DNA of 64,000 nt from the NCBI GenBank assembly GCA_011365055.1, contig RDOG01000014.1:40209-104208 (forward strand). The letters run 5' to 3'. Below the pieces are notes generated by a model. It was not told where the DNA came from. It made no database searches and saw nothing but the letters and a program-made list of their open reading frames with translations. This document shows, piece after piece, positions 17,657 to 26,542 of the stretch (positions are counted from its first letter, which is position 1; every line of letters begins with the position of its first letter). The stretch is from Promethearchaeota archaeon (GTDB taxonomy: Archaea > Asgardarchaeota > Lokiarchaeia > Helarchaeales > RDOG01). A program made the translations under genes and the position numbers.

Positions 17657-17940
17657 CTAATTTTTATTCAACCAATGTATTTCATCAACTTTTTGTGTTA
17701 TGGTAGCCCATATACCAAAATCTAGGTCCTTAACTTTTTTAACCGTATTATCTTTTACTAAATGTGTAATTAGGATGATTCTTTGTTCGTAAGCTTCTTT
17801 ATTTCATTGAACTTTAATCATATTTATATGAATTCTTACATTAAATTCGTCTAATTCTTCTCTTTTGCAGGTTCCAACTTTGCCCAATTAAAGGCGTGTA
17901 ATTGCCAGAGCTCTCTTGCTTACTTGAAGAAACGCATAAT
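17657..17940 (-). pseudogene. Decayed gene remnant with in-frame TGA and TAA
   Basis: One frame on the minus strand is coding-like for about 94 codons, interrupted by TAA at 17888-17890 and TGA at 17804-17806, and ends at TAG 17657-17659. The longest clean piece is 48 residues (begins NKEAYEQRIILITHLVKD, ends EIHWLNKN). The piece before it contains KVGTCKREELDEFNVRIH. No start codon with a ribosome binding site is visible. Family not recognised. The extra TAA argues against a selenoprotein and for a pseudogene. Confidence 0.5.
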
Positions 17941-17943
17941 TAA

Positions 17944-18048
17944 AAAGAAGATATTGAAGAAAATCTAATTGTAAAATAAAAATTTGTTTCAAAAATTAAA
18001 ACAGATTTAGAGATTCTTCGTTTTGAAATATTCGATAAAGATTGGTAG
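17944..18048 (+). pseudogene. Short decayed coding remnant
   Basis: A plus-strand frame reads KEDIEENLIVK, then a TAA at 17977-17979, then KFVSKIKTDLEILRFEIFDKDW to a TAG at 18046-18048. It has no start and one internal stop, yet the residue pattern is amphipathic and protein-like, as in the end of a helical protein. It is too short to assign. Confidence 0.35.
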
Positions 18049-18179
18049 ATTCCATAACAACGTTATATTATTTTTCCATAAAAAATAGTGTTCCTAATAA
18101 TAAACTATTAAATTAAGAATTATCTTTTTATTAACATCATTTTTTTCATTTTACAAAACATAAAAAATGAGTGATTTAT

Positions 18180-20270
18180 ATGGCTGACAAAGAATGGGAT
18201 TTAAAGTTCGCTGATGTTGAATTGGATGGAAATACTTTCATTGTAAATTCCCAAATTAATTATAAAGATCTTGAAAAAGATCACAAAGATCAGATTAAAA
18301 AATTGAATAAAGATAGCCAAAATACTTTAAAAGAATTATTTGCAAAGAAAAGAATTAAAGAAGAAGAAGTAAATAATATAAGTAAGCAAGAATTAATCAT
18401 TTTTTTTGACACCTTAACTGGTAAAAAGCCGGCTCCTGCGGCGACAGTAGCAGCAACAACATCGACTGAAAGAGCTGCATATAGAGACGTTGACGTAAGA
18501 GACGATCTCAAAAACAAGTTTGATGTTAGAGTTGATGAAAGGCTTGAAATTAAATCAAAACACGATGGTGAAATAGCTGAAAGCACCATTTCTGGCCTAC
18601 TTAGAGTTATGAATAATGGAAATAAGAATAGAATTTGGGATATTGATATAGAATTAACAGATAGCGAAAAAACTAATTTAGAAGAGAAAAAAATACATAT
18701 TTTAGATTTAGACCCTCAAGAAGATTGGGCTCAAGATTATACAATTGACGTTAAAGAAGTCAAAACACCTCTTCAGATTGAAGAAGAAATAAATGCAACT
18801 CCTGAGGCTGAAGAAGCAAGTCAAACTTTTGTTTTAAATCAAGAACATGAACCACTCTTCAAAATCATATTAAATAATACAAGTGAAGCTGCAATTAATG
18901 ATATTGAATTAATAAAGGATATTCCCTCAGTATTTGATAAATTATCAAATATTAATGAAAGCATTGGAAAAGCTAAAAAAGATGGAGATAAATTACGATG
19001 GGAAATTGAAGAATTAAATTCTGGTCAATCTGCAACCCTCGAATTTACTATGAAAATCACTCCTGATGGCAAGGAACCCATAAGTTCTGGTCAAATTGAA
19101 GTGAAATATTCCATTCTTGGGAATACTTTTTCAGGTATGGATGTTGATTATGTAGATGGTTATACCGACAATATATATTATGTTGATCGGGATGAAAGGG
19201 ATGAGGAACCAGATGTCTGGGACTGTAAATTTATTTTTAAAAACCGTTCAGAATTTCCAATCAAACTTATTGACGTCGATTTGAGAGCTGGTGATTATAA
19301 TACTGAAGAACAAGTAGTTGATCTTGGTCCGCAGTTAGATCCTGATGTTATCCTTAATCCCGGAGAAGAATGGGAATCTCAATCTTGGTCCATTGAAAGT
19401 GAAGATCTTCCTAAATTTGGTAAGAATGTTCAATTTACTATTATTGGAGACGTAGTAAACCAATTATCTGCAACTGTTATGATCGAACCAATTGAAATGC
19501 CTGTATTCTCACTTGAAGGGAAGAAAGAATTTTCTGAAACAGAAATTGCATCCTATAGAGAGACAGAAATTGTCGCTACAACAACCGTAAATGCTACTGG
19601 AAGTGCATCCGTAGAGAAATTTCACATAGAAGATAAAGTCCCAACCCATTTTATTGTTGAGGATACCGAAAAAGTAAAAATAACAGTTAATGGTAAGGAA
19701 TTAGATCATAGTAAGATGTCATTCAGCTTTAAACCCTCCCAAGAATCTGAAGCAACAAAGACTATGAATATTGATGTCGAAGGAATTTTAGACCAAGTAG
19801 GACCTCTTGTAGATGAGGCAACTATTATTTTGACTTATCCATTAAAGGCTGTTAATCCTGTAGTTGGCGATGAAATTGAAGCGGGTGTGTTATTCCAAGC
19901 TATCACAGAAGATGGTTCTGTTATCGAATTATTAATAGAATCACCACTAACGGAATTAGTCATTGTCCAAGTCAGACGAAGAGTTACTGACGGAAGAATT
20001 ATCCAACAAGGAAGAACGAAAGGTCAATATAATATTATCATCATTCACAAGAACAGAGGCGATGCCGCAGAGGTTAATAAAGTGTTTGAAGAAATCATAC
20101 CTGAAAATTTTAGCTTGATTTCCGCAAACCCTGAGCCTGAAAAAGCTGGAGATAAACTAACTTGGACATTTGAGGAAATAAAACCTGATGAAGAAATCGA
20201 AATTGAATTTACAATTGAAGGATCTGGCGATTATAAAGCTAGAGATGCTCAAAAATCATTCAGAGGATAA
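18180..20270 (+). CDS. Large cytoplasmic protein of repeated DUF11/Ig-like beta domains
   Basis: This 696-residue acidic protein has a short helical region with a low-complexity PAPAATVAATTST linker near residue 87, then several beta-sandwich-like units. The later units carry DUF11-like features such as IPSVFDKL...LRWEIEELNSGQSATLEFTM, and the last ends LTWTFEEIKPDEEIEIEFTI. DUF11 domains usually sit on secreted surface proteins, but this protein has no signal peptide, no membrane helix and no C-terminal anchor, so it appears cytoplasmic. The start is ATG 18180 just after GTGATTT; GTG 18171 in frame is less likely. It may be a scaffold or filament-forming protein; no function is known to me. 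It stands alone before the FGGY kinases. Confidence 0.6.
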   Translation: MADKEWDLKFADVELDGNTFIVNSQINYKDLEKDHKDQIKKLNKDSQNTLKELFAKKRIKEEEVNNISKQELIIFFDTLTGKKPAPAATVAATTSTERAAYRDVDVRDDLKNKFDVRVDERLEIKSKHDGEIAESTISGLLRVMNNGNKNRIWDIDIELTDSEKTNLEEKKIHILDLDPQEDWAQDYTIDVKEVKTPLQIEEEINATPEAEEASQTFVLNQEHEPLFKIILNNTSEAAINDIELIKDIPSVFDKLSNINESIGKAKKDGDKLRWEIEELNSGQSATLEFTMKITPDGKEPISSGQIEVKYSILGNTFSGMDVDYVDGYTDNIYYVDRDERDEEPDVWDCKFIFKNRSEFPIKLIDVDLRAGDYNTEEQVVDLGPQLDPDVILNPGEEWESQSWSIESEDLPKFGKNVQFTIIGDVVNQLSATVMIEPIEMPVFSLEGKKEFSETEIASYRETEIVATTTVNATGSASVEKFHIEDKVPTHFIVEDTEKVKITVNGKELDHSKMSFSFKPSQESEATKTMNIDVEGILDQVGPLVDEATIILTYPLKAVNPVVGDEIEAGVLFQAITEDGSVIELLIESPLTELVIVQVRRRVTDGRIIQQGRTKGQYNIIIIHKNRGDAAEVNKVFEEIIPENFSLISANPEPEKAGDKLTWTFEEIKPDEEIEIEFTIEGSGDYKARDAQKSFRG

Positions 20271-20389
20271 TTTAATTTCCTTTATCTTTTTTTTATATCG
20301 ATTTTATTAAGATAAAATTTTTTATTAGATTGAAATTATCTGATTTACAATAAATCCTAATTAATTATGTTAATTTTGAAGGTAATCAT

Positions 20390-21967
20390 ATGACGGATGA
20401 TAAAACCAAATATATTTTAGCAATTGATCATGGAACGTCGGGTGCAAAAACAGCAATTGTTTCTATTTATGGGAAAGTTATGGACTTTGAATTTGAGGAA
20501 ACTCCCCTTTATTTATTGGAAGGAGGTGGAGCTGAACAAAACCCAGATGAATGGTGGCATGCTATTGAAAATACATCAAAAAAATTGATTGATAAACAAG
20601 TTGTAGACGTGGAAGACATTGTTGGGGTATGTTGTTCATCACAATGGAGTGGTACTGTCCCTGTGGATAAGGATGGGCACCATATACATAACGCTATCAT
20701 CTGGATGGATACTCGAGGGGCTCCATACATTAAAGAAATGGTTGGCGGCTTTGTTTCAGGTTATGGACTTCGAGCAATTTTAACTTGGCTAAAAAAAACT
20801 GGTGGGGCACCTGCTTTATCTGGTAAGGATCCTATTGCACACATTAAATGGTTGCAAAACGAGAAACCAGATGTATATCGTAATACATACAAATTCTTGG
20901 AATGTAAAGATTATTTAAACTTAAAATTCACGGGGAAGTTTGCTACTTCTTCTGAAACAATTACTCTTCATTGGGTAACTGATAATCAAGATTTGGATGA
21001 AATTTATTATGATGATAAGTTGATCAAGAAATTAAAAATTGATAAGGAAAAATTACCAGAAATTAAACATGCCACGGATATTTTAGGGAATATTTCTTCT
21101 GAAGTTGCGGATAAAATTGGTTTATCAAAAGATGTAAAAGTTGTTATGGGATCTCCTGATATACCAGCTGCCGTTATTGGATCTGGGGCCGTACAAGATT
21201 TTGAAACTCATGTTTATATCGGAACCTCATCTTGGCTCACATGCCACGTCCCTTATAAGAAAACTGTTATCTCTCATATGTTAGCATCGCTCCCATCGGC
21301 AAGACCTGATCGTTATTTCATTGCTTCTGAGCAAGAAACTGCTGGTGCTTGTCTTTCTTTTCTGAGAGATAACCTATTGTATCACAAAGATGAATTATTA
21401 CAAGAAGAAGAAGTTCCTGATGTCTATAAAATATTTGATAAAATAGTTGAGCAAGTTCCTGCTGGAAGTAATAAATTAATATTTACTCCTTGGTTATACG
21501 GAGAACGATGTCCAATCGAAGATCATACGGTTCGTGGTTCTCTAATGAACATATCATTAAAAACTACTCGTGCTGATATGATCCGTGCTATATTCGAAGG
21601 TGTTGCATTTAATAGTCGTTGGATCTTGAAATACATTGAAAAAGATTTTGTAAAAATGCGATTGAATCCTATAAACATGATAGGTGGTGGTGCAAATTCA
21701 AATATTTGGTGCCAAATTTATGCTGATGTACTCAATAGAACCATAAAACAAGTTAAAGATCCAATTCAAGCTAATGCTAGAGGGGCAGCTTTTATTGCGT
21801 CAGTAGGTTTAGGATATATCAAATGGGATGATATTGCTAAATATATTGAAATAAAAAACGTGTATATACCTAATCCTAAGAATCGAAAGATTTATGATGA
21901 ATTATTTGAGGAATTCCAACTTATTTATAAAAATAATAAGAAAATGTATAGGCGTTTAAACCAATAA
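20390..21967 (+). CDS. FGGY-family carbohydrate kinase (xylulokinase-like), copy 1
   Basis: This 525-residue protein is a full-length FGGY kinase. It has the N-terminal ATPase motif AIDHGTSGAK (residues 11-20), the AEQNPDEWW block near 45, ICCSSQWSGT-type substrate-site residues (here VCCSSQWSGT) near 83, DTRGAP, and in the C-terminal half a GGGANSNIWCQIYADVLN ADP-binding block with ARGAAFIASVG. It should phosphorylate a pentulose, polyol or similar sugar with ATP. The exact sugar is not readable from sequence. A second, closely similar copy follows 34 bases later, indicating a tandem duplication. GAAGGT lies shortly before the ATG. Confidence 0.88.
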   Translation: MTDDKTKYILAIDHGTSGAKTAIVSIYGKVMDFEFEETPLYLLEGGGAEQNPDEWWHAIENTSKKLIDKQVVDVEDIVGVCCSSQWSGTVPVDKDGHHIHNAIIWMDTRGAPYIKEMVGGFVSGYGLRAILTWLKKTGGAPALSGKDPIAHIKWLQNEKPDVYRNTYKFLECKDYLNLKFTGKFATSSETITLHWVTDNQDLDEIYYDDKLIKKLKIDKEKLPEIKHATDILGNISSEVADKIGLSKDVKVVMGSPDIPAAVIGSGAVQDFETHVYIGTSSWLTCHVPYKKTVISHMLASLPSARPDRYFIASEQETAGACLSFLRDNLLYHKDELLQEEEVPDVYKIFDKIVEQVPAGSNKLIFTPWLYGERCPIEDHTVRGSLMNISLKTTRADMIRAIFEGVAFNSRWILKYIEKDFVKMRLNPINMIGGGANSNIWCQIYADVLNRTIKQVKDPIQANARGAAFIASVGLGYIKWDDIAKYIEIKNVYIPNPKNRKIYDELFEEFQLIYKNNKKMYRRLNQ

Positions 21968-22001
21968 TCATTCTTTCCTTATTTTTTGAGGATATTTCAA
22001 A

Positions 22002-23594
22002 ATGAAATCTGAAAAAATGAAATATATTTTAGCTCATGACCATGGAACATCTGGTTCCAAAGCAGCTATCGTATCCATACACGGTGATGTTATTGACTTT
22101 GAATTTCAAGAGACTCCTCTATATCTTTTTGATAACGGTGGTGCAGAACAAGACCCTGATGAATGGTGGAATGCTATATTAACAACATCAAAACGGCTGA
22201 TTGATAAAGATCTAGTACCTGTTGAAGATATAGTTGGAATTTGCTGTTCATCACAATGGAGTGGAACTGTAGCTCTAGATAAAGATGGGAATCATTTACA
22301 TAGAGCAATAATTTGGATGGATACTCGGGGTGCACCACACGTAAAAAAATTAGGGGGAGGGCTCATAAAGATAGAAGGTTATGGAATTACAAATATAATA
22401 AGATTTCTTAGAGCAACTGGTGGTGGACCAGGTGGAGCAGGTAAGGATCCAATTGCTCATATATTATTTCTTAAGTATGAAATTCCTGAAGTTTACAAAA
22501 AGACGTATAAATTCCTTGAATGTAAAGATTATTTAAATTTAAAATTCACAGGTAAATTCGCTGCATCATTTGATTCAATTCATTTACATTGGTGTACCGA
22601 TATTCGTGATTTAAACAACATACATTATCATGATGGTATAATTAAAAAGATGAAAATCGATAAAGCTAAATTACCAAATCTTAAGCACGCGACAGATGTT
22701 TTGGGCGTGATATCTCCAGAAGTTGCTGACGAAATTGGTTTAGAAAAAAAAGTTAAAGTAATTATGGGTTCACCAGATGTTCCATCTGCGGTGATTGGTT
22801 CCGGAGCTGTGAGGGATTATGAACCTCATATATATATTGGAACTTCAAGCTGGCTCACATGTCATGTCCCATTTAAGAAAACTGACATATTTCATAAAAT
22901 AGCATCTGTTCCTTCTCCAATACCAAATCGATATTTTGTTGGAAACGAACAAGAAGTTGCAGGTGGATGCTTATCTTTTCTTAGAGATAATATTCTTTAT
23001 CATAAGGATGAATTATTAATTGAAGAACAAGTTCCTAATGTTTATAAGATATTTGATAAAATAGTTGAACAGGTTCCTGCTGGTTGCAATAAATTAATTT
23101 TTACACCACATTTATATGGTGAAAGAACTCCAATTGAAGACTCAACTGTCCGCGGCGCCCTTATGAACATTTCACTTAAGACAACAAGAGCTGAAATTAT
23201 AAGAGCGATCTTCGAAGGTGTTGCATTTAATTGTCGCTGGTTATTATATTATCTGGAAAAATTTTGCAATAATCAAAGGCTTGATCCAATTAATATTATC
23301 GGAGGTGGAGCTATATCTAATATTTGGTGCCAAATATTTTCAGATGTTTTAAATAAGAAAATAAAGCAAGTTAAAGATCCCATTCAAGCAAATGCACGAG
23401 GAGCTGCTTTTATTGCTTCGGTCGGTTTAGGTTATATCAACTTTGATGACATCCCAAAATATATTAAATATTCAAATATTTATGAACCTGATTCAAGTAA
23501 TAGAAAAATATATGATAATTTATTTGAAGAGTTTGTTAATTCTTATAAAAATAACAAGAAGATGTATCAACGGTTGAATAAACAAAAAAAATAA
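22002..23594 (+). CDS. FGGY-family carbohydrate kinase (xylulokinase-like), copy 2
   Basis: This 530-residue protein matches copy 1 along its whole length, including AHDHGTSGSK, AEQDPDEWW, CCSSQWSGT, DTRGAP, and GGGAISNIWCQIFSDVLN with ARGAAFIASVG. Differences cluster in a loop near residues 116-145, where copy 2 has extra Gly-rich sequence (LGGGLIKIEGYG, ATGGGPGGAGKD). That suggests a change in substrate pocket or lid. All catalytic motifs are kept, so both copies should be active. It is almost certainly co-transcribed with copy 1. The pair may handle two related sugars or form a heteromer. Confidence 0.87.
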   Translation: MKSEKMKYILAHDHGTSGSKAAIVSIHGDVIDFEFQETPLYLFDNGGAEQDPDEWWNAILTTSKRLIDKDLVPVEDIVGICCSSQWSGTVALDKDGNHLHRAIIWMDTRGAPHVKKLGGGLIKIEGYGITNIIRFLRATGGGPGGAGKDPIAHILFLKYEIPEVYKKTYKFLECKDYLNLKFTGKFAASFDSIHLHWCTDIRDLNNIHYHDGIIKKMKIDKAKLPNLKHATDVLGVISPEVADEIGLEKKVKVIMGSPDVPSAVIGSGAVRDYEPHIYIGTSSWLTCHVPFKKTDIFHKIASVPSPIPNRYFVGNEQEVAGGCLSFLRDNILYHKDELLIEEQVPNVYKIFDKIVEQVPAGCNKLIFTPHLYGERTPIEDSTVRGALMNISLKTTRAEIIRAIFEGVAFNCRWLLYYLEKFCNNQRLDPINIIGGGAISNIWCQIFSDVLNKKIKQVKDPIQANARGAAFIASVGLGYINFDDIPKYIKYSNIYEPDSSNRKIYDNLFEEFVNSYKNNKKMYQRLNKQKK

Positions 23595-23655
23595 CTATAT
23601 TTCCTCATCAAAAAGATTAATGTTTCAGTAGAATAATAACATGATTGGGATTGCC

Positions 23656-24126
23656 ATGGGTTCAGAGTGTTATTATCATCCAGATAGGAAGGGAACGCAT
23701 AAATGTGACAATTGCAATAAAGTAATTTGTCCAGAGTGCTTGCATGCATATCAAGAAAAGCGAGGCACCTCAGAATATCGTTATTATATTCGTTTAGAAC
23801 TTTGTTTGCCATGTTATTATGATAAAAAAATTTTAAAATTACGTCCAAGAGCATATTTAGGTTGGATTTTTCTGATTACAATTGTATTAATACTCGGGTT
23901 TGTTTCCATAAATGTTTATGGCACCATATCAAATTTGAATTTAATGGCTGCAAGTTATGGCTTGATATTAGGTCCATGGATTTATGCATTAAATGTTTTT
24001 CCTATTCTTTTACTAATATTTGCCATCTTGTTCTTCTATTACAAGTTTAAAATCTCAAATCCCCAACAAATAGAAAATTATGAAAAAAAAAAGAAGATTT
24101 TTTTAAAAAAAGCAAAAAATAAATAG
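23656..24126 (+). CDS. B-box-like zinc-finger protein with two membrane helices
   Basis: This 156-residue protein begins with a zinc-binding motif resembling a B-box or the N-terminal finger of rhomboid and TM proteins: CYYHPDRKGTHKCDNCNKVICPEC, then LCLPCYY about 25 residues on. Two hydrophobic helices follow (about 76-100 and 115-140), then a Lys-rich tail. The finger should face the cytoplasm. The start is taken as ATG 23656 after TGGGA; an in-frame ATG at 23641 is 5 codons upstream without a ribosome binding site. Its partners are unknown. It follows the kinases by about 60 bases. Confidence 0.65.
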   Translation: MGSECYYHPDRKGTHKCDNCNKVICPECLHAYQEKRGTSEYRYYIRLELCLPCYYDKKILKLRPRAYLGWIFLITIVLILGFVSINVYGTISNLNLMAASYGLILGPWIYALNVFPILLLIFAILFFYYKFKISNPQQIENYEKKKKIFLKKAKNK

Positions 24127-24372
24127 TTTTTTACGAATTATTTTCACTTAATTTAACTATTAAAATATTAGTAATTATCTCTTCTTTGGAAATTAAATTA
24201 TATCTAATCTATAATTCATTATTAAATTTGTATTCAAATTTATAAAAAAGGACAAAAATCTATCTTTTTATATACATATGTGATCAATATAGTAAAGATG
24301 TCATAAAAAAACTCATCATATACTTAAAGGATGCTTTTCTCATCTAATATGTGTTTATGACAATATTTTAGT
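24127..24372. promoter_or_regulatory. Promoter region of the longin/Arf gene array
   Basis: AT-rich spacer after the zinc-finger gene. TTTTTATATACATA at 24265-24278 is a TATA-box candidate that would start transcription near 24300, leaving a leader of about 135 bases that contains the 9-bp inverted repeat described next. No coding remnant is seen. Box prediction in so AT-rich a background is weak. Confidence 0.35.
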
Positions 24373-24395
24373 TTAAGAATATCTGGTATTCTTAA
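24373..24395. promoter_or_regulatory. Perfect 9-bp inverted repeat ahead of the longin/Arf array
   Basis: TTAAGAATA, a 5-base spacer TCTGG, then TATTCTTAA: both arms are perfect over 9 bases. It lies 41 bases before the TTG start of the longin-like gene. It could be an operator for a dimeric regulator or a hairpin in the leader RNA. The arms are AT-rich, so a chance origin is possible, but a perfect 9-bp dyad at this place is notable. Confidence 0.5.
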
Positions 24396-24436
24396 TCAAA
24401 ATTTTGGAATATATTGAAATTTGGAGGATAAATAAT

Positions 24437-24940
24437 TTGTTTAATATATCAATTAATAAAATGAATCCCGCGGGTCCAGAGATAATTGCTAGTCATCCAT
24501 CGCAATTTTTCACAGAAAATGATTTGAAAACTATTGCATTGAAGTCTATTCCGCTAAATGCTAAAGATGGAGAATTCTCGACCTTTTTATTTAAAGAAGA
24601 GTTAGTAATTGCTAGTTATATTTTTACAATTCAAGAACAAGAAGGAAAAAGACCTGACCTATTTTCTATATGTGGAGCTATTTCATCAGATGAATTAAAT
24701 CCACATCACTTTAAGAAGATTTTTGAATCAATTATTCAACAATTAAAGGAGTTCCGAGAATTAAATTCAAAAACTCTTGTAGCCTTAATTTCACGGATAT
24801 ACAGTACATTAAATGACGGAAAAACAGAAATCAAAATTACAAAAACAACCACATTAAAGATAGAAATAAGTAAAGATAATCTAAAAAAAATAAAAAATTC
24901 TCATACTAAACGAATTAACGGAACAAAGAGTATGTGGTAG
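24437..24940 (+). CDS. Longin/DENN-like domain protein, first gene of the Arf array
   Basis: This 167-residue protein has a pattern resembling longin-type domains of DENN, AVL9 or FLCN proteins: GPEIIASHPSQFF, then EFSTFLFKEELVIASYIFTI, RPDLFSICGAISSDELNP and a long FKKIFESIIQQLKEF helix. That is a five-stranded roadblock/longin fold by inspection, not by search. The start is TTG 24437, 9 bases after GGAGG; an upstream in-frame ATG at 24404 would place that site inside the gene. One base separates its stop from the 7TM gene, and two Arf-like GTPases follow, so it is likely a GTPase regulator (GEF- or GAP-like scaffold). Confidence 0.55.
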   Translation: MFNISINKMNPAGPEIIASHPSQFFTENDLKTIALKSIPLNAKDGEFSTFLFKEELVIASYIFTIQEQEGKRPDLFSICGAISSDELNPHHFKKIFESIIQQLKEFRELNSKTLVALISRIYSTLNDGKTEIKITKTTTLKIEISKDNLKKIKNSHTKRINGTKSMW

Positions 24941-24941
24941 C

Positions 24942-25589
24942 ATGGCTTTCGGGATAATGGCGATTGCTCAATTAATTAATGCAGGTTTATCAGCTATTTT
25001 ATCAGTAAAATTATATTTGACATATAGAGAAAGAAAAAATATTTTAACGATATTATTAACAGGATTTTTTGTATTTTTAGTATCTATGGCTTTACTTTAT
25101 TTTTTTATCGAATTATTTGAATTACATACTGTACAATTACTTTATTGGAATGGTACTACATTAATAACTACAATTTTAATATATATGTTAGCGTACTTAT
25201 TGACAATATCTCTTTATATTTTAGAAGTTAAAATCCTATATCTTATACCTTTCACTGTTTCTTTCGAATTAATGATATTAGGGATCTTAATTCAAGAGGA
25301 AATCTTCCTAATTGTAAGAATGATTACTTTAATTATTTATACAATACCAACATTATGCTTATTCCTATATTTAGCGATAAAAAATAAAGATGGGAAAAGT
25401 TTGGGTTTCGTGATATTCTTAGGAATAATGCTTATTACAGGTCCTATCACACGTTATCTCGGTGATAATACAGGCTTCTTGTATTTATCTGCTTGGATTA
25501 TATTATTTATAGGTAATTTTGGAATATTCGATAAGATATTTCAACGAAAAAAAGAAGAAAAAACTTGGATAGAAGAGAATATTCGGTAA
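24942..25589 (+). CDS. Seven-helix membrane protein in the Arf array
   Basis: This 215-residue protein has about seven hydrophobic helices with short loops and a basic/acidic tail (KIFQRKKEEKTWIEENIR). It resembles the 7TM protein at 54381 in this window, best in the stretch YTIPTLCLFLYLAIKNKDG, where the other has YLIPATFINFGLFLYISIKKYEG. It also looks like the membrane part of some histidine kinases but has no kinase domain. It lies 1 base after the longin-like gene and 42 before the first Arf-like gene, so it may be the membrane receptor or anchor of this GTPase module. Confidence 0.6.
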   Translation: MAFGIMAIAQLINAGLSAILSVKLYLTYRERKNILTILLTGFFVFLVSMALLYFFIELFELHTVQLLYWNGTTLITTILIYMLAYLLTISLYILEVKILYLIPFTVSFELMILGILIQEEIFLIVRMITLIIYTIPTLCLFLYLAIKNKDGKSLGFVIFLGIMLITGPITRYLGDNTGFLYLSAWIILFIGNFGIFDKIFQRKKEEKTWIEENIR

Positions 25590-25631
25590 ATAAATTATTT
25601 TTCCTAATTATAGTAAGAAAAGGAGAAAAAA

Positions 25632-26534
25632 ATGTCATTTTTAAGAAAAATTTTCAAAAAATCAAAAAAAAAGGTAAATCTTGTTATTTGTGGTTTGGAT
25701 GCTGCTGGAAAGACATCCATATTAAATTTTTTAATAACAGGTAAATCCACTGAGACTGTTCCAACAATGGGTGTGAATTATGAGAGATTCAAATTAAAAA
25801 ATCTAGAAATAAACATGTGTGATCTTGGTGGTCAAAAAGTTTTCAGACAGTTTTGGGGTGGCGTTATAGATAAATCAAACTCATTAATCTTTGTTCTTGA
25901 TTCGACAGATCGTGAACGAGTAGAAGAAGCAAAAAGAGAACTTTTTGAATCATTAAAGTATATTAGCCCGACATTACCAATTTTGGTTTTAGCAAATAAA
26001 CAAGATATAAAGGATTGCATGACAACTGACGAAATTTTAAAGAATTTTGATCTTATAAACCTATCAAATCGAATGTGGCATTTGGAGGGGACATCTGCTG
26101 TTACTGGCAAAGGTCTCAAAGAATCCTTTCTTTGGTTATATGAGCGCTTAACAGGAGAAAAGATTCAAAAAGAACTAACAACTCATGATATTTTAATCTT
26201 TAATAGAGGAGGAATTCCTATAGTGTCAAAAAGTAAAGTCTTTGAAGAAGTTGAATTAGCATCAGGTTTTTTATCAGCAATAAATACATTTGCATCACAA
26301 ATAACTAATCAAAGCCTCGATACTATAACTATGGGTAAATATAAAGTAGTTTTCCAACAAATCAAAGAACTCGTTGGTGCAATAGTTCTAAATATATCTG
26401 ACAATGAAGATTTAGCCATGAAGCTGCTCCATAAACTTTTAAATCAAATTATTGAGAAAGGTCTCGAGAATGCAAACCAAATTTTAGAAGACTTTGTTGT
26501 TAATGAACTCAAAGATTATGCTTCTCCTAAATAG
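25632..26534 (+). CDS. Arf-like GTPase with C-terminal longin/Roadblock-like domain, copy 1
   Basis: This 300-residue protein has a complete Arf-type G domain: P-loop GLDAAGKT (21-28), switch I TMGVN (45-49), DLGGQ (64-68), NKQD (122-125) and TSA (154-156). After about 180 it continues with a second domain, HDILIFNRGGIPIVSKS..., then MGKYKVVFQQIKELVGAIVLN and long helices. This is the longin/Roadblock-like strand-helix order. Arf proteins end near 180 residues, so this is a real fusion. The N-terminus (MSFLRKIFKKSKKK) is basic, perhaps amphipathic, and lacks a Gly2 for myristoylation. AAAAGGAG precedes the ATG. It is followed after 8 bases by copy 2. Confidence 0.88.
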   Translation: MSFLRKIFKKSKKKVNLVICGLDAAGKTSILNFLITGKSTETVPTMGVNYERFKLKNLEINMCDLGGQKVFRQFWGGVIDKSNSLIFVLDSTDRERVEEAKRELFESLKYISPTLPILVLANKQDIKDCMTTDEILKNFDLINLSNRMWHLEGTSAVTGKGLKESFLWLYERLTGEKIQKELTTHDILIFNRGGIPIVSKSKVFEEVELASGFLSAINTFASQITNQSLDTITMGKYKVVFQQIKELVGAIVLNISDNEDLAMKLLHKLLNQIIEKGLENANQILEDFVVNELKDYASPK

Positions 26535-26542
26535 TGAAATAA

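Larger units (their letters stand above)
17570..18179. other. 610-base spacer made largely of decayed coding fragments
   Basis: Besides the two remnants listed separately (17657-17940 minus and 17944-18048 plus), a short minus-strand piece near 17590-17636 reads YIGFGNGMAVLFEKI and then stops, resembling the last residues of a thiolase-type enzyme. Three unrelated relics in one spacer suggest a site where genes have been inserted and lost. The last 120 bases before 18180 are AT-rich leader and promoter for the large beta-domain protein; a GTGATTT ribosome-binding-type motif lies at 18171-18177. Confidence 0.4.
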
